From Actinomadura sp. BRA 177 (lineage in GTDB: Bacteria > Actinomycetota > Actinomycetes > Streptosporangiales > Streptosporangiaceae): a stretch of DNA of 35,131 nt. A program made the position numbers and the translations under genes. The notes under the pieces were generated by a model. It worked only from the letters and a program-made list of their open reading frames with translations, searched no databases and was not told the DNA's origin. Every line of letters begins with the position of its first letter. Within the stretch, counting starts at the first letter, position 1. The stretch covers positions 1 through 35,131 of the forward strand of contig NZ_JABXFD010000222.1 of the NCBI RefSeq assembly GCF_013372625.1, read 5' to 3'. This document shows, one piece after another, positions 15,396-22,630 of this stretch.

Positions 15396-16667
15396 GTGAA
15401 GTACATCAAGGTTGCGGCCGCGGCGGCCGCGATCGCCCTGGCCGCAACGGCCTGCGGCGGCGAGAGCAAGGACGACGAGGCCGGCGCGGGCAAGGACCCG
15501 GCGCAGCTCAAGGTCTGGATGATGGGCGACGGGACGCCCGAGCAGACCAAGTTCCTCGACGGCGTCGAGGCGGACTTCAAGAAGGAGCACCCGAACACCG
15601 ACGTCCAGATCAAGTACGTGCCGTGGCCGCAGGTCGCCACCACGTTCCAGAAGGCGGCGGCGGGCGGCGAGGGCCCGGACGTCACCGAGCTGGGCAACAC
15701 CGACGTCCAGTCCCACGTCGAGCAGGGCAGCCTGGCCGACATCACCGACCAGTTCAACGGCTGGGCGGACGGCAAGACGCTCAACAAGACCGCGCTCGGC
15801 AACGACACCGCCGAGGGCAAGATCTACGCGGTGCCGTGGTACGGCGGCGTCCGCGGCGTCTGGTACCGCACGGACTGGTTCCAGGAGCTCGGAATCCAGT
15901 CGCCGAAGAACTGGGCGGAGCTCACCGCGGCGGCGAAGAAGGTGCAGGACGCCAAGAAGGTGCCCGGCATCGGCATCCCGAGCGACCAGACCAACGCGCT
16001 GCTCAGCTTCATCTGGGGCAACAACGGCGCCGTGGCCGTCGAGGACGGCAGCGGCGGCTGGAAGGGCCAGCTCGACCAGCCGCAGGCCGTCGAGGCCGTG
16101 AAGTACTACGCCGGCCTCGTCAGCACTGAGAAGGTCGCGCCCGAGAAGTACATCGGCAAGAACGAGCTGGAGGGCCCGCAGCGCGACTTCGCGCTCGGCA
16201 AGCTCGGCATGTACATCGACGGCAGCTGGGCGCTCAAGGAGATGAAGAAGGTCTCCGAGAAGAACGCCGACAAGTGGGGCGTCTTCCCGATCCCGAGCAA
16301 GGCCGGCGGCAACGCCCCGGTCATGGCGGGCGGGTCCGACCTCGCCGTCTGGAAGGACAGCAAGGCCAAGAGCGCGGCGTTCGACTACATCACGGTCCTG
16401 AACGACGCCAAGAACGCCAAGGCGTGGGCCGACTACAGCGGCTTCTCGTCCATGCGCTCGGACGTGAAGTTCTCCGACCCGAAGCTGGAGATCTTCACCG
16501 AGATCGCCACCAACACCAAGTTCCCCCCGATCGGCCCCGGCTGGGCCGAGTTCGAGCAGGCCAAGAAGGTGCTGCCGAACACGGTCAAGGCGATCATGCA
16601 GGGCAAGAACGCCGATGAGCAGATGAAGAAGGCGAACGAGCAGGCCAACACCCTGCTGAACCCGTAG
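15396..16667 (+). CDS. Sugar ABC transporter substrate-binding lipoprotein
   Basis: This 423-aa extracellular solute-binding protein belongs to the family that binds oligosaccharides (SBP family 1). It starts with a short lipoprotein signal (KYIKVAAAAAAIALAAT, then AC) with the lipid-modified cysteine at residue 20. The charged linker GGESKDDEAGAGKDP follows. The mature domain has typical elements (KVWMMGDGTPEQTKFLDGV, GPDVTELGNTDVQSHVEQG, AVPWYGGVRGVWYRTDWF, LGKLGMYIDGSWAL). The GTG at 15396 has GGAAAGGA about 7 nt upstream, and the signal peptide begins immediately. It leads an operon with two permeases and a GH3 hexosaminidase, so the likely ligand is chitobiose, another GlcNAc oligomer or a muropeptide sugar. 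No ATPase is encoded; such systems commonly share the MsiK ATPase. Confidence 0.92.
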   Translation: MKYIKVAAAAAAIALAATACGGESKDDEAGAGKDPAQLKVWMMGDGTPEQTKFLDGVEADFKKEHPNTDVQIKYVPWPQVATTFQKAAAGGEGPDVTELGNTDVQSHVEQGSLADITDQFNGWADGKTLNKTALGNDTAEGKIYAVPWYGGVRGVWYRTDWFQELGIQSPKNWAELTAAAKKVQDAKKVPGIGIPSDQTNALLSFIWGNNGAVAVEDGSGGWKGQLDQPQAVEAVKYYAGLVSTEKVAPEKYIGKNELEGPQRDFALGKLGMYIDGSWALKEMKKVSEKNADKWGVFPIPSKAGGNAPVMAGGSDLAVWKDSKAKSAAFDYITVLNDAKNAKAWADYSGFSSMRSDVKFSDPKLEIFTEIATNTKFPPIGPGWAEFEQAKKVLPNTVKAIMQGKNADEQMKKANEQANTLLNP

Positions 16668-16688
16668 TACCAGCTGATCGGAACGTCC

Positions 16689-17660
16689 ATGCTCGACACC
16701 GCACCCGCGGTGCGGAGAGCGCCCGGCCGGAGGTCCTCCGGCCGGGCGCGCCCCCGCCGCCGGCCCCGCCTCGGGCCCTATCTGCTGATCACGCCCACCG
16801 TGCTCGTGATCGCGATCCTGATGTTCTGGCCGATGATCCAGATCGGGATCATGTCGTTCCAGAAGGTCGGCAACCGCCAGCTGCGCGGCGAGCCGGCCGA
16901 GCAGGTGGGCACCGAGAACTTCACCAAGATCCTCAGTAACCCGTTCTTCTGGCAGACCCTCAAGCACACCGTCCTGTTCGCCGTCGTCGCGGTGAGCCTG
17001 ACCCTGGTCGTCGGGACGCTGGTGGGACTGCTGCTGCACAAGCTCGGCAAGAGGATGTCGGGCTTCGTCGCCGGCGGCGTGATGGTCGCCTGGGCGACCC
17101 CGCCGGTCACCGCGGCGATCATCTTCAGCTGGCTGTTCGGCACCACCGGCGGCCTCGTCAACTGGTCGCTGGACCTGCTGCCGGACTTCCTCGTCGGCGG
17201 CGACTGGCTCGACTACAACTGGTTCGCCACGCCGCTGTCGACCTACACCGTGCTGACCGTGTGCGTGGTGTGGCAGGCATGCCCGTTCGTCGCCGTGTCC
17301 GTGCTGGCCGGGCTGAAGAGCGTCCCCGGCGAGCTGTACGAGGCCGCCCGGGTGGACGGCTCCGGCCCGTGGCGGACGTTCTGGAGCATCACCTACCCGA
17401 TGCTCAAGCCGATCTTCATGGTGCTGCTGGTCATGTCGATCATCTGGGACTTCAAGGTCTTCACGCAGCTGTTCATCATGGCCGGGCTGGCCAACCGCGA
17501 CGCGTTCAACCTGTCGCTGTACGCCTACTCCGAGGCGTTCGGCTCGCTCAATCCGAAGCTCGGCATGGGCTCGGCGATCGCGCTCGTGCTCACGTTCATC
17601 CTGCTCATCGTCACCGCCCTCTACGTGCGGGTCATGGTCCGACAGGGGGAGACGCGATGA
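16689..17660 (+). CDS. Sugar ABC transporter permease (MalF/DasB type)
   Basis: This 323-aa integral membrane protein has about six transmembrane helices, the first near residues 33-52 (LLITPTVLVIAILMFWPMI) after a basic Arg-rich N-terminus. The cytoplasmic EAA loop is clear (ELYEAARVDGSGPWRTFWSI), the site where the ATPase docks. It begins 21 nt after the binding-protein stop and overlaps the next permease by ATGA. The ribosome binding site is weak (CGGAAC), consistent with coupling within the operon. With its partner it forms the heterodimeric channel for the sugar captured by the lipoprotein. It resembles the first permease of carbohydrate uptake group 1. Confidence 0.93.
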   Translation: MLDTAPAVRRAPGRRSSGRARPRRRPRLGPYLLITPTVLVIAILMFWPMIQIGIMSFQKVGNRQLRGEPAEQVGTENFTKILSNPFFWQTLKHTVLFAVVAVSLTLVVGTLVGLLLHKLGKRMSGFVAGGVMVAWATPPVTAAIIFSWLFGTTGGLVNWSLDLLPDFLVGGDWLDYNWFATPLSTYTVLTVCVVWQACPFVAVSVLAGLKSVPGELYEAARVDGSGPWRTFWSITYPMLKPIFMVLLVMSIIWDFKVFTQLFIMAGLANRDAFNLSLYAYSEAFGSLNPKLGMGSAIALVLTFILLIVTALYVRVMVRQGETR

Positions 17661-18499
17661 AGTCCGCGCTGCCGCGCAGAATGCTGCTGAACGGGACGGG
17701 CCTGCTCGTCTTCGCCATCGCGGTCTTCCCGGTCTTCTGGATGGCCTCCACCGCGTTCAAGCCGAACACCGAGATCTTCAGCACGACGCCGAAGCCGCTC
17801 CCCGCCCACCCGACGCTCGAGCACTTCGACCTGGTGCTGAACGGCGGCATCGCCGAGGTCTCCTTCTGGGAGTACTTCGCGAACAGCGCGATCCTCGCCG
17901 TCGTCACCGTCCTCGCGTCCGGCCTGCTCGCGCTGATGGCCGCCACCGCCGTCGCCCGGTTCCGCTTCCGGTTCCGCACCACCTTCCTCGTGATGCTCCT
18001 GGTGGTGCAGATGGTTCCGCTGGAGGCGCTGGTCATCCCGCTGTTCCTCGACCTGAAGCAGTTCGACCTGCTGAACAGCCTGGCGGGCCTCTCGCTGGTC
18101 TACATCGGGTTCGCGGTGCCGTTCGCGATCTGGATGCTGCGGGGCTTCGTCGCCGCGGTGCCGCGCGAACTGGAGGAGGCCGCCGCGATCGACGGCGCCG
18201 GCCCGGTCCGGACGTTCTTCACGGTCATGCTCCCGCTCGTCGCGCCCGGACTGGTCGCGACCAGCATCTTCTCGTTCATCACCGCCTGGAACGAGTTCAT
18301 CTTCGCCTACACGTTCCTGGAAGACCAGAACAAGTACACCCTGCCGATCATGCTGCAGTTCTTCTTCGGCCGCAGCGGCAACGCCTGGGGGCCCATCATG
18401 GCAGCGTCCACGCTGCTCACCATTCCCGTCATCGCCTTCTTCCTGCTCGTCCAGCGCCGCATGGTGTCCGGCCTCACCGCCGGGGCGGTGAAGGGGTGA
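17657..18499 (+). CDS. Sugar ABC transporter permease (MalG/DasC type)
   Basis: This 280-aa membrane protein has about six transmembrane helices, starting with GTGLLVFAIAVFPVFWMAST (about 13-32). The EAA loop is ELEEAAAIDGAGPVRTFFTV, and the following IFSFITAWNEFIFAYTF is typical of MalG-type permeases. The ATG overlaps the upstream permease stop, and its own stop overlaps the GTG of the GH3 gene, so all four genes are translationally linked. It pairs with the preceding permease. An open frame upstream of the ATG lies over the first permease and is not coding. Confidence 0.94.
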   Translation: MKSALPRRMLLNGTGLLVFAIAVFPVFWMASTAFKPNTEIFSTTPKPLPAHPTLEHFDLVLNGGIAEVSFWEYFANSAILAVVTVLASGLLALMAATAVARFRFRFRTTFLVMLLVVQMVPLEALVIPLFLDLKQFDLLNSLAGLSLVYIGFAVPFAIWMLRGFVAAVPRELEEAAAIDGAGPVRTFFTVMLPLVAPGLVATSIFSFITAWNEFIFAYTFLEDQNKYTLPIMLQFFFGRSGNAWGPIMAASTLLTIPVIAFFLLVQRRMVSGLTAGAVKG

Positions 18500-19974
18500 C
18501 GACCGACGACATCGCGACCACGGCGGAGATCGCCCGGCTGGCGCGCGGCACGCTGCTCCCGTCGTTCCCCGGGGCGACCGCGCCGCGCTGGCTGCTGGAC
18601 GAGCTGGAGGCCGGCCTCGGCGGCGTCACGCTCTTCGCCCTCACCGGCAACGTGCCGAGCACGGAGTCGCTCGCCGCGCTGACCGCGCAGCTGCGCAAGG
18701 CCGGCGACCCGTTCATCACGATCGACGAGGAGGGCGGCGACGTCACCCGGCTCGGCGGCCACGCGACCGGCAGCCCCTACCCGGGCAACGCCGCGCTCGG
18801 CGCCGTGGACGACCCGGAGCTGACCCGCCGCATCTACCGCTCCCTCGGCGCCGAGCTGGCCGAGGTCGGGGTCAACTTCAACTTCGCGCCGTCGGTGGAC
18901 GTCAACACCGCCGACGACAACCCCGTGATCGGCACCCGCTCGTTCGGCTCCGACCCCGAGCTGGTCGCCCGGCACGCCGCCGCGTCCGTCACCGGGACGC
19001 AGGAGGCGGGCGTCGCGGCCTGCGCGAAGCACTTCCCCGGCCACGGCGCGACGGTGGACGACTCGCACCTGTCGATCCCGCTCGTCGACGCCGACCTGGA
19101 CCTGCTGGACCGCCGCGAGCTGGTCCCGTTCCGGGCCGCGATCGCCGCCGGGACCCGCGCGGTGATGACCGGGCACCTCAACCTGCCCGCGATCACCGCC
19201 GGCGTGCCGGCCACCCTGTCGCACGCCGCGATCACCGGGCTGCTCCGCGAGCACCTCGGCTACCAGGGCGTCATCGTCACCGACGCGCTCGACATGGAGG
19301 GCGCGAGCGGCGCGATCGGCATCCCGGAGGCGTCCGTGCGGGCCCTCATCGCGGGCGCCGACCTGCTCTGCCTCGGCCCGCACGAGCACGCGGAGACCGT
19401 CGAGGCGACCCTCGCCGCGATCGACGAGGCCGTCCGCGCGGGCCGGCTGCCGGCGAGCCGGCTGCTGGACGCGGCGGACCGCACCGCGGCGCTCCGGGAG
19501 TGGCTCGCCGGGCACAGCCCCGCGGCCGTGGACCGCGCCGCCGGGCTGGCGGCGGCCCGCCGCGCCGTGCGGGTCACGGGAGCGCTCCCAGGCTGGGCCG
19601 GGCCGCCGCTGGTCGTCGAGACGGAGTCCAGCGGCAACATCGCGGTCGGCCCGACCCCGTGGGGACTGCACCCGTGGGCGCCCGACGCCGTCCGGGCCGA
19701 CGGCGCGGACGGGGCGGCGGACCAGATCCTGGACCGGTCCAAGGGACGCGGCCTGATCATCGTCCTGCGCGACGCGCACCGGCACGCGAGCCAGCGCGCC
19801 CTCACCACGGCGCTGCTGACCGCCCGCCCCGACACCGTCGTGGTGGAGATGGGACTGCCCGTCTGGCGCCCCGGATCGGCCGTCTACCTGGCCACCTACG
19901 GCGCCGCCGCCGCCAACGCGCAGGCCGCCGCCGAGCTGCTCGGCCTGACGGCGTCCCCGGGGACGGCCGGCTAG
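18496..19974 (+). CDS. GH3 beta-N-acetylhexosaminidase (NagZ/DasD-like)
   Basis: This 492-aa glycoside hydrolase family 3 enzyme is expected to release GlcNAc from chitobiose or muropeptide sugars in the cytoplasm; no signal peptide is seen. The NagZ hallmark KHFPGHG (178-184) and the Asp189-Ser-His191 acid/base dyad are present, as is the nucleophile Asp263 in VTDALDM. The first ~300 residues form the TIM barrel. An additional ~170-residue C-terminal region with Rossmann-like strands (GLIIVLRDAH, TVVVEMGLPVW) is longer than the minimal E. coli NagZ. The GTG start overlaps the permease stop (GTGA). The order binding protein, two permeases, GH3 mirrors dasABCD of Streptomyces. A hairpin terminator follows. 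Confidence 0.9.
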   Translation: MTTDDIATTAEIARLARGTLLPSFPGATAPRWLLDELEAGLGGVTLFALTGNVPSTESLAALTAQLRKAGDPFITIDEEGGDVTRLGGHATGSPYPGNAALGAVDDPELTRRIYRSLGAELAEVGVNFNFAPSVDVNTADDNPVIGTRSFGSDPELVARHAAASVTGTQEAGVAACAKHFPGHGATVDDSHLSIPLVDADLDLLDRRELVPFRAAIAAGTRAVMTGHLNLPAITAGVPATLSHAAITGLLREHLGYQGVIVTDALDMEGASGAIGIPEASVRALIAGADLLCLGPHEHAETVEATLAAIDEAVRAGRLPASRLLDAADRTAALREWLAGHSPAAVDRAAGLAAARRAVRVTGALPGWAGPPLVVETESSGNIAVGPTPWGLHPWAPDAVRADGADGAADQILDRSKGRGLIIVLRDAHRHASQRALTTALLTARPDTVVVEMGLPVWRPGSAVYLATYGAAAANAQAAAELLGLTASPGTAG

Positions 19975-19983
19975 ACCCGTGGC

Positions 19984-20020
19984 GCGCCCGCCGGACTCAG
20001 AGCCCGGTTCCGGCGGGCGC
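19984..20020 (+). terminator. Hairpin terminator of the sugar operon
   Basis: GCGCCCGCCGG (19984-19994) pairs exactly with CCGGCGGGCGC (20010-20020) over a 15-nt loop, starting 10 bp after the GH3 stop. There is no T-run, as is common for actinobacterial terminators. Confidence 0.7.
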
Positions 20021-20079
20021 GTCACGCCGCATTCCGCGGCGGTGCCCGACCGGTCCGATCGGCAAGGGATAATGCGTAC

Positions 20080-20544
20080 ATGCGATTGTCCGCCCGGGTC
20101 GACTACGCGTTGCGCGCCTCCGCCGAGCTGGCGGTCGCCGGGAGTCACCCGGTGACCGCGGTGCAGCTCGCCGAGGCGCAGCAGATCCCGCCCAAATTCC
20201 TGGAGAACATCCTCGGCCAGCTGCGCCGGTCCGGCCTCGTCCGGAGCCAGCGGGGGCCCGAGGGCGGCTACTGGCTGGCGCGGCCGGCCGAGCGGATCTC
20301 CCTCGCCGACATCATCCGCGCCATCGACGGGCCGCTGCTCGGCGTCCGGGGCGAGCGCCCCGAGCACGTCGGGTACGAGGGGCCGGCGCGGTCCCTGCAG
20401 GAGGTGTGGATCGCGCTGCGCGCCAGCGAGCGCTCCATCCTGGAGCAGGTCACGCTCGCGCACATCGCGGCCGGGGAGCTGCCCCCGGCCGTCGCCAAGC
20501 TGACCGAGGACCCGTCCGCCTGGGAGAGCCCCTCCCTGATCTGA
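20080..20544 (+). CDS. Rrf2 family transcriptional regulator, cysteine-free
   Basis: This 154-aa DNA-binding regulator has the Rrf2 N-terminal winged helix-turn-helix: RLSARVDYALRASAELA, QLAEAQQIPPKFLENILGQLRRSGLVRS and the wing RGPEGGYWLARP. The C-terminal segment is the long dimerisation helix (SLQEVWIALRASERSILEQVTLAHIA). Iron-sulfur members such as IscR, NsrR and RsrR carry conserved cysteines before this helix; this protein has no cysteine at all, so it cannot hold a Cys-ligated cluster and should sense something else, as CymR-type members do. The ATG at 20080 follows AAGGGA. The nei2 gene starts 11 nt downstream and is probably cotranscribed, which may link glycosylase expression to this regulator. 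Confidence 0.88.
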   Translation: MRLSARVDYALRASAELAVAGSHPVTAVQLAEAQQIPPKFLENILGQLRRSGLVRSQRGPEGGYWLARPAERISLADIIRAIDGPLLGVRGERPEHVGYEGPARSLQEVWIALRASERSILEQVTLAHIAAGELPPAVAKLTEDPSAWESPSLI

Positions 20545-20555
20545 GTCGGCACGTT

Positions 20556-21407
20556 ATGCCTGAAGGGGACGTCGTCTGGCTGACGGCCCGGCGGTTGCGC
20601 GAGGCGCTCGCCGGGCGGGTGCTCACGCGCTCGGACTTCCGCGTCCCCCGGTTCGCCACCGCCGACCTGCGCGGCCGGACGGTCCTGGACACCGTGCCGC
20701 GCGGCAAGCACCTCCTCACCCGCGTCGAGGACGGGCTCACCGTGCACACGCACCTGCTGATGGAGGGCCGCTGGCAGATCCGCCGCTCGGGCCCCGTCCC
20801 CCGCGACAGTGCCTATTCGCCTGCGAGCCCTCGGCGCTTCCGCGGGCGCCCTTCGTCCCTCAGTGCGCCCGCGGCTGACAGGGTCCGCCTGGTGCTGGCG
20901 AACGCCGAGTGGCAGGCGGTCGGCTACTCGCTCGGCCTGGTCGAGCTGCTGCGCACCGCCGAGGAGGACAAGGCGGTGGGCCACCTCGGACCCGACCTGC
21001 TCGACCCGTCCTGGGGGCCGGGGACGACGGCCGACGCCGTCGCGCGGCTGGGCGAACAGCCGGCGCGGCCCATCGGCGAGGCCCTGCTCGACCAGACGCG
21101 GCTCGCCGGGATCGGCAACGTCTACAAGGCCGAGGTCCTGTTCCTCAGCGGCGTCAACCCGTGGACGCGAGTCGGGGACGTCCCGGACCTCCCCGCGCTC
21201 GTGGAGCTGTCTCACCGCCTCCTGGACGCCAACAAGGAGCGCCACGGCCACATCACCACCGGCGACCGCGGACGCGGCCGGGAGCACTGGGTGTACGGCC
21301 GAGCCGGACGCCCCTGCCGCCGCTGCGGAACCCGCATCGAACGCGCCGAGCAAACCGGCGAACGAGTCACCTTCTGGTGCCCCGCCTGCCAACCCGCCCC
21401 GCACTAG
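20556..21407 (+). CDS. Fpg/Nei family DNA glycosylase (Nei2-like)
   Basis: This is a base-excision repair glycosylase/AP lyase for oxidised bases. The 283-aa protein starts MPEGD, giving the catalytic Pro2 after Met removal and Glu3. Lys51 (RGKHLL) corresponds to the conserved lysine. The helix-two-turn-helix has QTRLAGIGNVYKAEVLFL, and the C-terminal zinc finger has CRRC and CPAC. This matches the Nei2 group of actinobacteria. Residues about 85-108 (Ser/Pro/Arg-rich) look out of place. They are encoded by a 72-bp segment with a 10-bp-arm hairpin flanked by GACAG repeats; removing it joins GPVPRD directly to RVRLVLANAEW, as expected for the family. The insert falls between the N-terminal strands, so activity may persist. 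It follows the Rrf2 gene by 11 nt. Confidence 0.9.
   Translation: MPEGDVVWLTARRLREALAGRVLTRSDFRVPRFATADLRGRTVLDTVPRGKHLLTRVEDGLTVHTHLLMEGRWQIRRSGPVPRDSAYSPASPRRFRGRPSSLSAPAADRVRLVLANAEWQAVGYSLGLVELLRTAEEDKAVGHLGPDLLDPSWGPGTTADAVARLGEQPARPIGEALLDQTRLAGIGNVYKAEVLFLSGVNPWTRVGDVPDLPALVELSHRLLDANKERHGHITTGDRGRGREHWVYGRAGRPCRRCGTRIERAEQTGERVTFWCPACQPAPH
20805..20881. repeat. REP/MITE-like hairpin insertion within the glycosylase gene
   Basis: Direct repeats GACAG (20805-20809 and 20877-20881) flank a segment containing CCGCGGGCGC (20840-20849) and its exact complement GCGCCCGCGG (20865-20874). One repeat copy plus the segment is 72 bp, or 24 codons, so the reading frame is kept. No other copy was noticed in the window. 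That it arose by insertion is inferred from the 5-bp duplication and from the gap it makes in a conserved protein. Confidence 0.6.
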
Positions 21408-21441
21408 ACGGCCGTCCACGACCGCCAACCGACTCGCTATC

Positions 21442-21507
21442 GCGTTGACTTGCGGCGTGTTGCCCTTATGCGGCGCCGCATAAGGGCAACACGCCGCAAG
21501 TCAACGC
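21442..21507. repeat. Perfect 66-bp palindrome between nei2 and dps
   Basis: Two 33-nt arms, 21442-21474 starting GCGTTGACTTGCGG and 21475-21507 ending CCGCAAGTCAACGC, are exact reverse complements with no spacer; the centre is GGCGCC. It lies between convergent genes and would form a very stable hairpin in RNA from either strand, so it may work as a bidirectional terminator. Its perfection and length exceed what termination needs. Confidence 0.9.
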
Positions 21508-21522
21508 AGCCACGGAGAAGCG

Positions 21523-21556
21523 CCGGCCCCCGCCGATCGGGATCGGCGGGGGCCGG
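21523..21556 (-). terminator. dps terminator hairpin
   Basis: CCGGCCCCCGCCGATC (21523-21538) pairs exactly with 21541-21556 across a 2-nt loop, 15 bp after the dps stop in the direction of its transcription. The minus-strand tail reads CGCTTCTCC, slightly T-rich. Confidence 0.75.
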
Positions 21557-21570
21557 GGGCTTCGCACGCG

Positions 21571-22038
21571 TCAGGTTTGGGCCTGGAACATCCAGTGCTG
21601 CTTTTCGAGTTGGGCGGTGATGCTGATGAGCAGGTCCTGGGTGACCTGGTCGGGCTCGTCGGTCGCGGCGATGCGCTCCCGGAAGCGGGCGATGATCTGG
21701 GCCAGCATGTCGGTGATCGCGGCGACGACCTTGTCGTCGTCGAGGTAGCCGGCCTCCAGCTGCGGCAGCTCGGTGCGGTCGGCGACCGTGCGGGCGCGGC
21801 CGTCGGGGTTCACGCCGACCGCCACGGCGCGCTCGGCCACGTCGTCCTGCCCGGTGCGGGCGAGGGCGACGACCTCGTCCAGGTGCTCGTGCACGACCTT
21901 GAAGTTGCGCCCGGTCAGGTTCCAGTGCGCCTGCTTGGCCAGCAGCGCGAGGTCGACCAGGTCGACCAGGGCGCCCTGCAGGGCCTTGCCCACCACCTTC
22001 ACGGCATCGTCCGGGAGCGGGCTCTTGACCGTCGCCAT
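21571..22038 (-). CDS. dps: Dps family ferritin-like protein
   Basis: Dps forms a 12-subunit shell that oxidises and stores iron and can protect DNA from oxidative damage. The 155-aa sequence is full length, with the intersubunit ferroxidase residues of the family: His38 (KQAHWNLTG), His50, Asp54 (HEHLDEVV), Asp65 and Glu69 (TGQDDVAER), at the same spacing as in E. coli Dps. The N-terminus is short with few lysines, so DNA binding is uncertain. The ATG at 22038 has GGAAGGAG 6 nt upstream. Its promoter region holds a tandem repeat of GTCGTTAC, and a strong hairpin follows the gene. Confidence 0.95.
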   Translation of the reverse strand: MATVKSPLPDDAVKVVGKALQGALVDLVDLALLAKQAHWNLTGRNFKVVHEHLDEVVALARTGQDDVAERAVAVGVNPDGRARTVADRTELPQLEAGYLDDDKVVAAITDMLAQIIARFRERIAATDEPDQVTQDLLISITAQLEKQHWMFQAQT

Positions 22039-22055
22039 TATCGGGCTCCTTCCGC

Positions 22056-22076
22056 GTCGTTACGGTTAGTCGTTAC
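22056..22076 (-). promoter_or_regulatory. Tandem 8-bp repeat upstream of dps
   Basis: GTCGTTAC occurs at 22056-22063 and again at 22069-22076, a 13-bp period with spacer GGTTA. It begins 18 bp before the dps start codon. The arrangement suggests a two-site activator or repressor, or the promoter itself; no known consensus was recognised. Confidence 0.4.
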
Positions 22077-22115
22077 AACACGGAACATCCCCGGAAATGC
22101 CGCGTCCATGCGTGA

Positions 22116-22135
22116 GGCCGCGCACACCCGCGGCC
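22116..22135 (-). terminator. Possible clgR terminator hairpin
   Basis: GGCCGCG (22116-22122) pairs with CGCGGCC (22129-22135) over a 6-nt loop, about 30 bp after the clgR stop on the minus strand. There is no T-run. Confidence 0.35.
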
Positions 22136-22165
22136 CCCGGTGGGCATGAACGCGCCGAGAACGGG

Positions 22166-22519
22166 TCAGGCCGCGACCATGTCGGCGCGGAGCTCCCCGG
22201 TGATCTCCTCCGGCGTCTCCGGAATGCTCTCGGTGGTGATGCGCTCGTGTTCCGGCGCGCCCGCCATGACGGGCTCGTGCTGCAGCTCGGCGAGGGCGAG
22301 CTGATCCGCGACTTCCCTCAGCACGTGCGACAGCGGGACGCCCAGGGCTTTGCAGATCGAGGACAGCAGCTCCGAAGAGGCCTCTTTCTGTCCCCGCTCG
22401 ACCTCGGAGAGATAGCCGAGTGACACCCGTGCCGCCGCGGACACCTCACGGAGGGTGCGTCCCTGGCGCAGCCGCAGCTGCCGCAGTACGTCACCGAGCA
22501 GCTGGCGAAGCAGGACCAT
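22166..22519 (-). CDS. clgR: ClgR-type XRE transcriptional regulator of protease genes
   Basis: ClgR activates clp and lon protease genes in actinobacteria. The 117-aa product has the XRE helix-turn-helix (about 11-68: [42 protein letters not shown]), nearly the signature sequence of this family, and an acidic C-terminal half. It ends in Ala-Ala; in Streptomyces ClgR a terminal Ala-Ala targets the protein for ClpP degradation, giving feedback control. The ATG at 22519 was preferred over 22549 because GGAGGGAG precedes it at 7 nt and the family starts MVLLR. It lies downstream of cinA, the usual order. The GTTC-N5-GAAC repeat at 22606-22618 may be its own operator. Confidence 0.9.
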   Translation of the reverse strand: MVLLRQLLGDVLRQLRLRQGRTLREVSAAARVSLGYLSEVERGQKEASSELLSSICKALGVPLSHVLREVADQLALAELQHEPVMAGAPEHERITTESIPETPEEITGELRADMVAA

Positions 22520-22605
22520 CGTCTCGCTCCCTCCCTCAGTTCGGACCATCTGCCGGTTCCACCGTACCCGCCTTGACGGTGACCATGGCAGACCGTTGAT
22601 TTCGT

Positions 22606-22618
22606 GTTCGCTGGGAAC
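22606..22618. promoter_or_regulatory. Inverted repeat in the clgR promoter region
   Basis: GTTC-GCTGG-GAAC is a 4-bp-arm repeat located 87-99 bp before the clgR start. It might be a ClgR self-binding site, since ClgR operators carry GTTCGC-like half sites, but the spacing does not match a consensus I can confirm. It is too widely spaced for the LexA pattern GAAC-N4-GTTC, and its orientation is reversed. Confidence 0.3.
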
Positions 22619-22630
22619 GTAACGCTGTAA

